Positions 7,845 to 15,720 of a DNA stretch of 37,637 nucleotides are shown here, in pieces (the first letter of the stretch is position 1; each line of letters opens with the position of its first letter). The stretch comes from Rhodovibrio sodomensis (GTDB taxonomy: Bacteria; Pseudomonadota; Alphaproteobacteria; Kiloniellales; Rhodovibrionaceae). Both the position numbers and the translations under genes were made by a program. Location: the NCBI RefSeq assembly GCF_016583645.1, contig NZ_NRRL01000041.1, forward strand, positions 1-37,637, in the 5' to 3' direction. The notes below the pieces were generated by a model. The model did not search any database, was not told the DNA's origin, and saw only the letters and a list, made by a program, of their open reading frames with translations.

Positions 7845-8277
7845 GCGTATGCACCGCGCATCGTACGCGGGTGCGATCAGCGTATCAGCATATCGTCATA
7901 CGGAATGCGAGTCAACGCGTATGGGCGTAAGCGCGTAGGCCCGTGCGCGGGTATGCGGATCAGCGAGACATACCATACGCGGGGCGTACACGCGTATGGT
8001 ACGCCGATAAGCAGGTATGCAGTGCATAACGTATGGGGCGCATAACGGCCGATGCGCATATCCGCGGACGGTATGTGCCGCCCATGATAGCACAATGTGC
8101 GCGTATGCGGTTAGGCGCGTATGCGCGTTCACGGCTGCGGCTTGGTGCTGGGTATGAGCCAAACCTGGAGAACCGGCGCCTGCCGGGCGGCGGCGGCGGT
8201 ACCGCAAAGCGACAGTCGAACGCGCGTACCCGCATATCCGCATACGATATGCATTGCATAAACGCACACGGTGTGCG
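7845..8277. repeat. Palindrome-rich tract, candidate centromere (parS) and operator
   Basis: Some 430 non-coding bases between divergent parA and the R-M genes carry more than a dozen copies of GTATG or its complement CATAC, often within GCGTATG. Ordered elements include an 11-bp perfect inverted repeat TACCATACGCG (7971-7981)/CGCGTATGGTA (7991-8001) with a 9-base spacer; TATGCAGTGCATA (8016-8028) and TATGCATTGCATA (8248-8260), two copies of one 13-base palindrome; and CGCACACGGTGTGCG (8263-8277). This is the expected position of a partition site. Iterons of an origin or binding sites of an R-M controller are alternatives. Confidence 0.7.
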
Positions 8278-8304
8278 AAAATGAATGTGTCATTTCCGGA
8301 CCCC

Positions 8305-8320
8305 GGCGGGAGAACCCGCC
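8305..8320 (+). promoter_or_regulatory. Hairpin in front of methyltransferase start
   Basis: GGCGGG (8305-8310), loop AGAA, CCCGCC (8315-8320) ends one base before the ATG at 8322. The only Shine-Dalgarno-like GGGAG is inside the stem and loop, so folding could limit translation. Confidence 0.45.
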
Positions 8321-8321
8321 G

Positions 8322-9224
8322 ATGCCGTTGTCCGGCTCTCGCCGCCAAAAGGCGCGGGGGCAGGGCGCGTCGAAAGTCCGACCCTTGCCGAAAAAACGAG
8401 TTTGCGCCCCAGGGGCGCTGGAAGCCGCCGACGCGGCGTCCGGCGAGCAACTGCGCACATCCGACTGCTGGATAGCGAACGAGAGCTGTTTCTCATTCCT
8501 GCCGAAAGTGCCGAAAGCGTCGGTGGATTTGGTCCTGACCGATCCACCGTACGTGATAAGCCGTCAAACCGGTTTCGAGTCGTGCGTGAACGGGGAGTCC
8601 CGTTTTGCCGTGTCCATGGACTTCGGCGAGTGGGACCGGGCGTTCACGGAAGACGACCTGAAGCGGTCTATTCGCGAGTTTTATCGGGTTCTGAGGCCGG
8701 GCGGAACCTGTGTTGTCTGGTTCGATCTCTGGAAGCTGACGCCTCTTAAAGCGGCGCTTGAGGATGCGGGGTTCAAGCAATGCCGCCTCATCGAGTGGAT
8801 CAAGACAAACCCGGTTCCCCTCAACTCCAAACGAAACTACCTGACGAACGCTCGGGAAGTCGCCGTGCTCGCGGTGAAGGGTGGTTCGCCGACTTTCAAC
8901 GCCGAGTACCACGACGGGGTCTACCGGCATCCTATCTACCAGGGTCAGGACCGATGTCACCCGACCCAGAAGCCGACTGCGCTGTTCAAAGAGCTCATCG
9001 AGGTCCACAGCGAGCCGGACGACGTGGTGCTCGACGCGTTCTTGGGTGGAGGCACCACCGCCCACGCGGCTCGTGACACGGGACGCAAGTTCGCCGGCTG
9101 CGAGAGAGACCCGCTGTATTACCGCTTCTCCGCGGCTCGCGTTCTGGGCGACCACGAGGGGATGTCGGCGGCGAAAACGGCAGTGAAGGAGGCGGCGGCG
9201 CGCCGAAAGGAGGCCGCCGCATGA
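8322..9224 (+). CDS. Site-specific DNA methyltransferase (amino-methylating, beta class)
   Basis: A 300-residue SAM-dependent DNA methyltransferase. Motif IV DPPY is at 74-77, HPTQKP at 213-218 and the SAM-binding motif I, here LDAFLGGGTT, at 237-246. The order IV then I marks the beta class with the target-recognition region between them. DPPY indicates N6-adenine or, less often, N4-cytosine methylation; the target sequence cannot be read from the protein. ATG at 8322 is chosen; a GTG at 8271 in frame would add 17 residues. The stop overlaps the start of the HNH nuclease gene (ATGA), so it is the protective half of a restriction-modification pair. Confidence 0.88.
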   Translation: MPLSGSRRQKARGQGASKVRPLPKKRVCAPGALEAADAASGEQLRTSDCWIANESCFSFLPKVPKASVDLVLTDPPYVISRQTGFESCVNGESRFAVSMDFGEWDRAFTEDDLKRSIREFYRVLRPGGTCVVWFDLWKLTPLKAALEDAGFKQCRLIEWIKTNPVPLNSKRNYLTNAREVAVLAVKGGSPTFNAEYHDGVYRHPIYQGQDRCHPTQKPTALFKELIEVHSEPDDVVLDAFLGGGTTAHAARDTGRKFAGCERDPLYYRFSAARVLGDHEGMSAAKTAVKEAAARRKEAAA

Positions 9225-9856
9225 GCGCGGGCACCGTATGGCCTCCGTTGGGCCCTGACGGCTTCAAGCCGGGCTCGAAAGCGCGCCGTTTCGTGGAGAT
9301 GGCGGACGTGGATTGGGAAGACGGCTTCTCCAGATGGGTGTACGTCGACGAACTTCCGGACGACATGCGTTTCGGGAACGGCGGAGACTGGTGCCGGAGC
9401 GACGGTCGATTGGGGCGCATTTTCAACATCGATCGGCACAGGGAGACCGGTCGGATCGTCGCCGTCAAACTCGAAGGGTACAAAAAGACCCCGGACGGAA
9501 AACCGATCCCCAAATGGGTGCGGCGTGACCTCTCGGCGGCGGCCTGCGCTGTTCTCGCCGTGTCCCACGGCGAGTGCGAGATCGACCACAAAGACGGGCG
9601 CAAGGATCTGCCCGACACTACAAACGTGGACGCTTCGATGTTCCAGCCGCTCAGCAAGGCCGCGAACGTCGCGAAACGACAGCACTGCAAGAAGTGCAAG
9701 GAAACGGGCCTGCGCTTTGACGCGACGCGGCTCGGGTATTCTGTCCCCCAGTGGAAAGGCGGTCGCGAATACAAGGGGAGTTGCGTGGGGTGCTTCTGGT
9801 ACGACCCGCAAGAGTTCAACGCTCAGGTATCGGCGGATTTCAAAAAGACGAAATGA
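9221..9856 (+). CDS. HNH-type restriction endonuclease, putative
   Basis: A 211-residue protein with an HNH nuclease core: CEIDHKDG at 119-126 gives the acidic/His pair (D122, H123), and FQPLSKAANVAKR (141-153) supplies the Asn of the motif. Two CxxC pairs (C156/C159 and C188/C191) should bind zinc and frame the beta-beta-alpha-metal fold. The size and four-base ATGA overlap with the methyltransferase gene make it the restriction partner of a type II R-M system. Coupled translation after the methylase would delay nuclease production on entry into a new host. A homing-type HNH role is less likely given the coupling. Confidence 0.75.
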   Translation: MSAGTVWPPLGPDGFKPGSKARRFVEMADVDWEDGFSRWVYVDELPDDMRFGNGGDWCRSDGRLGRIFNIDRHRETGRIVAVKLEGYKKTPDGKPIPKWVRRDLSAAACAVLAVSHGECEIDHKDGRKDLPDTTNVDASMFQPLSKAANVAKRQHCKKCKETGLRFDATRLGYSVPQWKGGREYKGSCVGCFWYDPQEFNAQVSADFKKTK

Positions 9857-9860
9857 TCCG

Positions 9861-9913
9861 AGCGCCCTGGTTGCTTGCTTCGTGCCGTGAGAGAAGCCGG
9901 GCAGGGCGCTTTT
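9861..9913 (+). terminator. Terminator of the R-M operon
   Basis: AGCGCCCTG (9861-9869) pairs perfectly with CAGGGCGCT (9902-9910), followed by TTT. The 32-base loop has its own small stem. It starts 4 bases after the nuclease stop codon. Confidence 0.65.
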
Positions 9914-9935
9914 GAGTCGGTCAGAGGGCCAGGAA

Positions 9936-10766
9936 ATGAGCGACGGGAACATGAGGTCCAGCGTTTCGCGGTGGTTCGGTATCGGGAAATGGGTAGGCGC
10001 GGGGGCGGGCGCCCAGATGATGAACAACGACCTGCCCACGGAGTCGGACCCCGATTGGTACCAGCACGGCGTCGGCCTCGTGCAGGCTGCCGTGGAGGGC
10101 ATGGTGCATTCCGACATACCGCTCACCGACACGTCGCTCTCCGACGCCATCCGGTGGGGCGGGGAAATGGTCGGCTTCGGACCGGACGCCCAGGACATGG
10201 CGTTCAACGGCCCGGAGAACATCGCGTTGATGGGGGCGTCCGTAATGATGGCTCTCGTCTCCTACCACCGGGACGAGATCAACGACGCAACGAAAAGCCT
10301 TCAGGAGCGTCTCGGATCGGTTGGGGACTGCGCGAAGAAGGCGCTAGGAAGGTTCGCCCGAAGTTTCGGCCAAGGGTTCGGACAACTTGGCGAAAGGATC
10401 GCTTGGGAGTACGGTGACGGCAAGCGCCGGCGCGCCGGGATGAAGGAAGTCGGGGAATACCATCGCGAGCAGGCCAAAGTGCAACTCCTGACTGCCGCGA
10501 TGCGCGCCAACCGCGATAACCAAGAGGCGGGAACCGGCCACAAAATGAGCGTCAGACCGGAACTCGGGGTAGCGATGATCCACGACGGCGAGGGTCATCT
10601 GGACAACCCTAACGGTCCAGCGTTCTTCAAGATCGCGCCAGACAACTCGATCGAGGAGCGGCACTTCCGCAAGGGCGTGGCGCTGTCGGAGCCGGGCGAC
10701 ACCTCGGATTTTTCCAGTCAGCCGGCCGCCGAAATGCCGCCGGCCGCGATGTTGCGCGGGCGCTGA
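9936..10766 (+). CDS. Hypothetical protein
   Basis: A 276-residue protein. The ATG at 9936 is preferred over 9912 because an AGGAA box sits just ahead of it. The N-terminal half has Gly/Ala-rich hydrophobic stretches (about 15-30 and 95-110) that may associate with membrane; the middle is basic and helical; the C-terminus is Pro/Ala-rich. No family recognised. It ends 3 bases from a convergent gene. Confidence 0.6.
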   Translation: MSDGNMRSSVSRWFGIGKWVGAGAGAQMMNNDLPTESDPDWYQHGVGLVQAAVEGMVHSDIPLTDTSLSDAIRWGGEMVGFGPDAQDMAFNGPENIALMGASVMMALVSYHRDEINDATKSLQERLGSVGDCAKKALGRFARSFGQGFGQLGERIAWEYGDGKRRRAGMKEVGEYHREQAKVQLLTAAMRANRDNQEAGTGHKMSVRPELGVAMIHDGEGHLDNPNGPAFFKIAPDNSIEERHFRKGVALSEPGDTSDFSSQPAAEMPPAAMLRGR

Positions 10767-10769
10767 CCT

Positions 10770-11117
10770 TTACCCGCCAACGGCGCCGTCGCAGATCGGA
10801 CACCCGTCACAGTGCGGAATGTGCGAGAAATCCGCATGGCCGACGGCCCGTTCGAGCACGTCGGTGGGGACGTCGGCCACGGACTTCGCGCCCGTCGGGT
10901 CCAAGCGGACATCTCCGGCGGCCGCGACCAGGTCTGCGATGATCCGTCTCAGTTCAGCGTTTTTCCGTAGCAGGGCCTCGATGTCTCCATGTCGGATGGA
11001 TCCTGAGGCGTCGACCCAGGCGTCGTATATCTCGCGCTCCGGCCCGGGTAGCGTGGCCGGGTCGATCTCCCGGGGGTGCTCGATGTCACTCGGGCGCGGC
11101 CAAGACTTTTCCGACAT
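10770..11117 (-). CDS. Hypothetical protein, paralog of the adjacent upstream gene
   Basis: A 115-residue protein. GGAGGG precedes the ATG at 11117, which is preferred over longer readings. Residues about 27-67 (EREIYDAWVDASG ... LLRKNAELRRIIADLVA) align with the neighbouring gene product at about 23 of 39 positions. The C-terminus has closely spaced cysteines (CDGCPIC) that could bind a metal. Function unknown; the shared helical segment may mediate dimerisation or binding to a common partner. Confidence 0.65.
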   Translation of the reverse strand: MSEKSWPRPSDIEHPREIDPATLPGPEREIYDAWVDASGSIRHGDIEALLRKNAELRRIIADLVAAAGDVRLDPTGAKSVADVPTDVLERAVGHADFSHIPHCDGCPICDGAVGG

Positions 11118-11229
11118 CTGGTGTGTGCCCTCCAGAAAGTTGCTCGAACGCACGACAACGCGCGCCCGTATTTCGGTTAACGCGCCCCAGTCATAGGAGT
11201 TCCCGGGATCGAAGTGTCCGCGAAGCGGA

Positions 11230-11532
11230 TCAATCGCGGTCGTCTTGAGACCGACCGCTTTCGTAACAGCATTGCCTCGGCGGGCGCCGATGGTCTCCAG
11301 CAATGTCGAGGTACGCTTCGAGCACGCTCGGCGAGAGGGCTACAACGTCTCCAATGACCTTCCTCAACTGCGCATTCCTGCGGAGGAGAGCGTCCACGTC
11401 GCGATCGCGCACGACGCCTTCGACGTCCACCCACGCTTCGTAGATGGCACGTTCCATTTTCGCCAGCCGTTCCGGAGAGAGACTCGCGTAGTCGTGTCCG
11501 TGACAGTCCGGGAGGCGTTCCGGTTTATCCAT
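11230..11532 (-). CDS. Hypothetical protein, paralog of the adjacent downstream gene
   Basis: A 100-residue protein containing the same helical segment (ERAIYEAWVDVEG ... LLRRNAQLRKVIGDVVA) as the next gene. ATG at 11532 has AGGGGA 9 bases upstream; an in-frame TTG at 11541 is too close to that box. It lacks the C-terminal cysteine cluster of its paralog. The pair probably arose by tandem duplication and forms one operon; 112 bases separate them. Confidence 0.65.
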   Translation of the reverse strand: MDKPERLPDCHGHDYASLSPERLAKMERAIYEAWVDVEGVVRDRDVDALLRRNAQLRKVIGDVVALSPSVLEAYLDIAGDHRRPPRQCCYESGRSQDDRD

Positions 11533-11576
11533 CGACTGCAATCCCCTGTATCACTGCAATCTGCGACGCGATTGGC

Positions 11577-11598
11577 CGCATACGCGCATACGGTATGC
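11577..11598. promoter_or_regulatory. Tandem CGCATACG repeats upstream of the paralog pair
   Basis: CGCATACG occurs twice head to tail (11577-11584 and 11585-11592), and the second copy is part of the palindrome GCATACGGTATGC (11586-11598). It matches the motif array upstream of parA and lies about 45 bases before the minus-strand start at 11532, as an operator would. Confidence 0.6.
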
Positions 11599-11715
11599 AC
11601 CAAAATTAGGGGCGGCAACGCACTTTGGATTGACCGCAGAGACCGCCTATCCCGCTTTCGGCGGCCTCCGAAAGGGGTAGCCACGAGAGCTGGCAGGGCA
11701 GTGTGGCCGTGGAGG

Positions 11716-12444
11716 TCAGAACCCTGAAGGGCCGTTCGCATGCCGCCATGGGCTGTAGTCTGTCGCGCGGATCAGTTCCGGGACCGCTCGCGCGATCTCG
11801 CGGTCGCTATCGGGTCCGCGCGCGAATGCGCGATCAAGCCACCGGCGGACCGCCCCTCGGTCGCCGTACGAGGTCCATAGCGGCCAGCCGCCCACGCCCG
11901 CCAACTCAGGATCGTCCACGTCCAGAAGGGCCAAAGCGGCGCCGTAGGCTTGGAGGCCGAGTCCGTCCGCTGGGTTTACGACAAGCCCGCCCGGCGCGGG
12001 CAGTTCTCGCTCGTCGTCGAGAGCGACCCATCGATCGACCTCTCCGGCTTCTTCGAGCCAAAGGTTGATTTCGCGGCCGCGCGCCCCGCCGAAGGTCTTC
12101 GGCGTCGACCAGCGCTCATGCCAATGAGGGCGCGGATCGAAGCCGGCTTCGACGAGCGCGTTCTCGATCCTGGCCTTCCCGGCAGCCGGATGCGTCCGCC
12201 AGCTTGTGCTGGCGACCAGGCGCGCGCCGCTGAGTTCGACCAGGCGCCGCAACAGGCTGACGCAAGCGGGGTCCAGCTTTCGTTGGACCGGACACCACTT
12301 CGACCGCCCGTCCGTCGAGAGGGGCCATTCCGGGTCCGCGTACTGGGGGGCGCAAAGGTAGGGCGTGTCCATGCGTTGGCCGGGCAGGAAACGCGCGCGC
12401 TCCGGCAGCAGCACGCCGTCGATGTCCATGAAAACGACTTTCAC
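11716..12444 (-). CDS. HAD-like phosphatase domain protein
   Basis: A 242-residue protein starting MKVVFMDIDGVLLP, the DxDG nucleophile/acid motif I of haloacid dehalogenase phosphatases. ASTSWRTH near residue 80 fits motif II, and WVALDDE near 140 supplies the metal-binding acidic pair. The spacing and the TSW motif resemble HAD domains associated with 'Swiss Army Knife' RNA-repair proteins, which are common on phages and plasmids. It probably removes phosphate from a nucleic acid end or small substrate in the cytosol. It stands alone; its upstream region contains the IS1595 insertion at 12583. Confidence 0.75.
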   Translation of the reverse strand: MKVVFMDIDGVLLPERARFLPGQRMDTPYLCAPQYADPEWPLSTDGRSKWCPVQRKLDPACVSLLRRLVELSGARLVASTSWRTHPAAGKARIENALVEAGFDPRPHWHERWSTPKTFGGARGREINLWLEEAGEVDRWVALDDERELPAPGGLVVNPADGLGLQAYGAALALLDVDDPELAGVGGWPLWTSYGDRGAVRRWLDRAFARGPDSDREIARAVPELIRATDYSPWRHANGPSGF

Positions 12445-12574
12445 GCCAACCTCGCTTCACGGCTCGCGAGCCGATCAGGCATCCGCACTTCAAAACGTAG
12501 GCGTTAACGTCGGCCGTCGCCGAGCGCCTGTCAAATCCGACGACTGGATGTTCGCCGTGGGTTTCTGGGGCGAA

Positions 12575-12582
12575 AAACAGTT
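12575..12582. repeat. Left target-site duplication of the IS1595-family element
   Basis: AAACAGTT, repeated exactly at 14856-14863. Eight-bp duplications are characteristic of the IS1595 family. Confidence 0.9.
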
Positions 12583-12751
12583 CGGAATTATCACCAAAAC
12601 AAAGGCGCTCGTAGGCAGCGCAGCCTTAGAATCCCGGCTATTCTAGGGGGTTGTGGCGCCATGCGGATGGCTGCCTGAAGGCTCCCTGGCGTTAAGGCCC
12701 AGTCAAGAAGGTCGGTCCCATATGTTGTGTGTAGCCAATTGACAACCTGGG

Positions 12752-13987
12752 GTGATTATCGTGACCGAGGAAGCACCGCGTCTTTGCCCGAAGCCCGGGA
12801 TGGGACAGGCGTATGGCCACAGCGCGGATCTCCTGCAAGCGGAACTGCGGGACGAGGACGCCTGCCGACGCTTCCTGGAGGAGGCGCGGTGGCGGGAGGG
12901 CCGGTACTGCCCTCACTGCGGATGCTTGGAGAACTGGCCGATCCGGGGCGCCGCCACGCGTCCAGGGCTATACGAGTGCAAGGGCTGTCGGCGCCAATTC
13001 ACCGTGACGACGAAGACACCGTTGCACGCCACCAAGCTGCCGCTGTGGCGGTGGATCAAGGCGATGTGGCTGATGCTCTCGTCCAGCAAGGGCGTATCGT
13101 CGGTCGTCCTCGGCCGCTGGGTCGGCGTGCCGCAGAAAACGGCTTGGCGGATGATGCAGGTCGTGCGTGAGCTGTTCACCGTGGCCGAGTGGTGTGCCGA
13201 GCGTCTCACGGGCTTCGTCCAGGTCGACACGAAGTACGTCGGGGGCGCGCCCCGGAAGAAGAAGAACGTCAAGCACAGACGCGGCCGCGGCACGCCAAAA
13301 CCGTTGATCGCCGTGGCCGTGGACGCGCGCGGGTTCGTGCGCAGCCAGCCCATACGCAGCGAGAGCGCCGAGAACATGAAGGCGTTCTTCCAGCGCGCGG
13401 TTCACCCGAGTGCGACCATCGTGAGCGACAAGAGTCCGGCGATCGCCAAGCTCGCGACAGGCTGCGCCGGCCATATCGCACTCGACCACTCGCAGCTCCA
13501 GTTCGCGGCTGGTGGGCACCACAGCAACACGGCCGAAGCCTTCGCAGCGAACGTCGAGCGGGTCTTGATCGGTGTCTACCACCGGATGAGCCGACAGCAC
13601 CTTTTCCGGTACGTGGGAGAGGCGGCGTGCCGCTGGAACTCCAAGGAAGAGGTGGAGAACCAGCACGGCGACAAGACCGGCGAGTTCGTGCGCAAGCACG
13701 GCAAATGGGCGGTCGCAGACCTGCTGGTGCACGCGTGTGGCGTCGAGCTCCGGCGTACCGACGTCGGGGGCGTGAAATATCCAGGAGAGCCAGAGCCGTT
13801 ACCAAAACGGCTGGCGTTTCGCCAGCGGCGAGCTCAAAAGGCGCTGCGCGAGAGCCGCCCCTTGCTGGGCCCCTCGGAAGCCGCCTTACGCGCGCTGGTG
13901 AAGGAGAGGAGGCGTGGTCTGCGCCTTGTCCCCATGGCCAGTCTGGAAGTGGGACGACCTGAAAGGAACAGGCTTCTCGGCTCATGA
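12752..13987 (+). CDS. IS1595-family (ISXO2-like) transposase
   Basis: A protein of about 410 residues. An N-terminal zinc ribbon (CPHCGC ... CKGCRRQF) is followed by the ISXO2-like DDE domain: VDTKYVGG with the first Asp, SDKSPAI with the second, and the H..NTAEAF ... GVYHRMSRQHLFRYVGE block with the third acidic residue. The usual DETYVGG reads DTKYVGG here, but the Asp is kept, so it is probably active. The C-terminal extension of about 60 basic residues is longer than in minimal family members. The start is uncertain between codons near 12752 and 12761. The exporter gene follows within 60 bases. Confidence 0.93.
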   Translation: MIIVTEEAPRLCPKPGMGQAYGHSADLLQAELRDEDACRRFLEEARWREGRYCPHCGCLENWPIRGAATRPGLYECKGCRRQFTVTTKTPLHATKLPLWRWIKAMWLMLSSSKGVSSVVLGRWVGVPQKTAWRMMQVVRELFTVAEWCAERLTGFVQVDTKYVGGAPRKKKNVKHRRGRGTPKPLIAVAVDARGFVRSQPIRSESAENMKAFFQRAVHPSATIVSDKSPAIAKLATGCAGHIALDHSQLQFAAGGHHSNTAEAFAANVERVLIGVYHRMSRQHLFRYVGEAACRWNSKEEVENQHGDKTGEFVRKHGKWAVADLLVHACGVELRRTDVGGVKYPGEPEPLPKRLAFRQRRAQKALRESRPLLGPSEAALRALVKERRRGLRLVPMASLEVGRPERNRLLGS

Positions 13988-14038
13988 GCCATGTGGCAAT
14001 CTCCAGCGGCTTTGTGCATCTCTCTGGAGAGGTTTCTG

Positions 14039-14683
14039 GTGCCGCCGTCCGATCTCTTGCTTGCCTGTCTCGCTGCCGCGGCTGTCTTCGCTTACATCCC
14101 GGGTCCTGCGATGCTTTACGCCAGCGCGCGCACCTTGGCTGGTGGCCGACGCGCCGGGCTTATGGCGGCCGCGGGTATCCATCTCGGCGGCTACGTGCAC
14201 GTGTTCGCGGCCGCACTTGGCTTGGCCGCGCTTTTCCATGCCGTGCCAACGCTGTATGTCGCGATGAAGATACTCGGCGCCGCGTACCTATGCTGGCTGG
14301 GGATCGGACTGCTACGTCAGGGCGATGCTGATATGTCTGCGCCCACGACGACAAGTGCCGGGTCGGCCCAGCGCGCCTTTACCCAGAGCGTTCTCGTGGA
14401 AACCCTCAACCCCAAGACGGCCGTGTTCTTCCTGGCATTCCTGCCGCAATTCACCGATCCGGCAGCTGCCTCGCCTCTATGGGGGCAATTGCTGGTCCTG
14501 GGAACAGCCGTCAACGTGATGTTTTCGAGCGCGGATCTTTTCTGCGTCTATGGCGCCGACGCCGTCCAGGCGCGTTTGCGGCGCAGCTCTGGCGCCCAAC
14601 GCGTGTTGCGTTGGCTGGGGGGCGGGACCCTGATTGGTCTTGGGGTGAAACTCGTTGCTCAGCGCGGCGGCCCCGAGGGCTGA
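14039..14683 (+). CDS. LysE/RhtB-family amino-acid exporter, IS passenger
   Basis: A 214-residue inner-membrane protein with about six hydrophobic segments and the family signature FAYIPGPAM near the N-terminus. LysE/RhtB proteins export amino acids or related small molecules using the proton gradient; the substrate cannot be read from sequence. A GTG at 14039 with GGAGAGG upstream gives the normal family length, while an ATG at 13991 adds an atypical hydrophilic start. It lies wholly inside the IS1595 element and is probably cotranscribed with the transposase. Confidence 0.88.
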   Translation: MPPSDLLLACLAAAAVFAYIPGPAMLYASARTLAGGRRAGLMAAAGIHLGGYVHVFAAALGLAALFHAVPTLYVAMKILGAAYLCWLGIGLLRQGDADMSAPTTTSAGSAQRAFTQSVLVETLNPKTAVFFLAFLPQFTDPAAASPLWGQLLVLGTAVNVMFSSADLFCVYGADAVQARLRRSSGAQRVLRWLGGGTLIGLGVKLVAQRGGPEG

Positions 14684-14855
14684 GGTCTGGTCGCTCTTGC
14701 GCTTTCCAGGTGATCTCCTCCGGTAACTCTACCCCATCCGACCAACCACGTAGGACAGAGAGCCGCCCGCTCCGCGTACCTTTAGCGCGGCACAATATCT
14801 TGATAAAACGAGATTTTACGAGCAGCCGTGTGCCTTTGTTTCGGTGATAATTCCG

Positions 14856-14863
14856 AAACAGTT
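14856..14863. repeat. Right target-site duplication of the IS1595-family element
   Basis: AAACAGTT, identical to 12575-12582. Confidence 0.9.
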
Positions 14864-14932
14864 TCTCTGGGACTCTCACATCGCGAGCTTTCCTGTCAGG
14901 ATTTTCGGCGTCTCAAGACGACGGGAGGGGGC

Positions 14933-15148
14933 ATGCCCGCAGGTGCGAAAACGTTGGCCGAATATCCGGGCGAGGCGGTTAAGGTGCGGTGCGACATCTG
15001 CGGCAGGGCAGGGCGGTACCGCAAATCCCGCCTGATCGAGCGCTTTGGCGACAAAGGGCTTCCCGACGTTCTGCGCGATCTGGCCGACTGCGAAAGATGG
15101 GGGGCGGCCGGCGAGCCGTGCGGAGCGCACTACGAAGACCTGGCGTGA
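14933..15148 (+). CDS. Small zinc-ribbon-like hypothetical protein
   Basis: A 71-residue protein with CDIC (residues about 20-23) and two later cysteines (in DCERW and EPCGAH), a plausible zinc site. GGGAGGGGG precedes the ATG at 14933. Small proteins of this type occur on alphaproteobacterial chromosomes and phages without known function. Its natural upstream region was cut by the IS1595 insertion 70 bases before the start. Confidence 0.65.
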   Translation: MPAGAKTLAEYPGEAVKVRCDICGRAGRYRKSRLIERFGDKGLPDVLRDLADCERWGAAGEPCGAHYEDLA

Positions 15149-15177
15149 TCCGGCGCCTCTAGGGCAGGGGAGGGGAA

Positions 15178-15720
15178 ATGTCAGACAGCGGTTCAGGCGG
15201 GTTGCCGGCCGAAAACGGCGACCGCAAGGATCCGGTCGGCGTGTTGGCCGAGTACGAAGGCGTGGAGGATTACCGCGAACTCACGCTCGGCGAGGCCGAC
15301 CTCGTCCCGATCGTCGACGACTACCGAAAGCGCAGGCGCCTAATCGACACTTTGAGGGCGTTGCCGCCGGAGTCCGCGGTTCGGCAGGCGATCATCTACA
15401 GATGCCAGACAGTCGCCGACGACCTCCGGGGGAGGGCTAAGCGCCGCGCCGATCGCGCGGAGACCGTGGACGTCTACATAGGGCGAATGGCGGTAACGGT
15501 CTCGGTGTCCGGCGCGGTCGGCCTGGTCGCGGGGTCGCCAGAGGTGTCCGCTGCGGCGTACTTGGCCCTGGTGGGCGCGGGTGTGGCCGGGATGGCCTAC
15601 GCCGCGGTGGAGCGCTACGTGTCAAAGCGCGAGGAAAATGATAGCATAGAGGCCGCCAAGCGGATCGAGCGCATGATCGAGGCCGTGGAGCGACCCTCTT
15701 TGGGAGACCGCTATGACTGA
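15178..15720 (+). CDS. Hypothetical membrane protein
   Basis: A 180-residue protein with a cytoplasmic acidic/basic N-terminus and two adjacent hydrophobic segments at about 103-118 and 122-142 (AVTVSVSGAVGLVAGS and AAYLALVGAGVAGMAYAAV), then a charged helical tail. AGGGGAGGGGAA gives a strong ribosome binding site for ATG 15178. It overlaps the next gene by 8 bases, so the two are coupled and their products may interact. Confidence 0.65.
   Translation: MSDSGSGGLPAENGDRKDPVGVLAEYEGVEDYRELTLGEADLVPIVDDYRKRRRLIDTLRALPPESAVRQAIIYRCQTVADDLRGRAKRRADRAETVDVYIGRMAVTVSVSGAVGLVAGSPEVSAAAYLALVGAGVAGMAYAAVERYVSKREENDSIEAAKRIERMIEAVERPSLGDRYD

Larger units (their letters stand above)
12583..14855 (+). 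mobile_element. Complete IS1595-family element with LysE passenger gene
   Basis: The 2273-bp element begins CGGAATTATCACC and ends with the reverse complement of the same sequence. Inverted-end similarity continues for about 28 bp with three mismatches (AAACAAAGGC is shared after one differing base). An exact 8-bp duplication AAACAGTT flanks it. Inside are an ISXO2/IS1595-type transposase and a LysE/RhtB exporter, both in plus orientation. The intact duplication points to a fairly recent single insertion. It separated the region upstream of the HAD gene from the region upstream of the 14933 gene. Confidence 0.93.

Noticed and set aside
6658..7854. Single 398-codon minus-strand frame spanning parA
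   Set aside because: Its N-terminal two thirds are an alternative frame of parA, with Arg/Gly-rich nonsense; only the part from ATG 7092 is coding.
7845..8277. CRISPR array
   Set aside because: The repeats are short palindromic words at irregular spacing with no constant repeat-spacer unit and no cas genes nearby.
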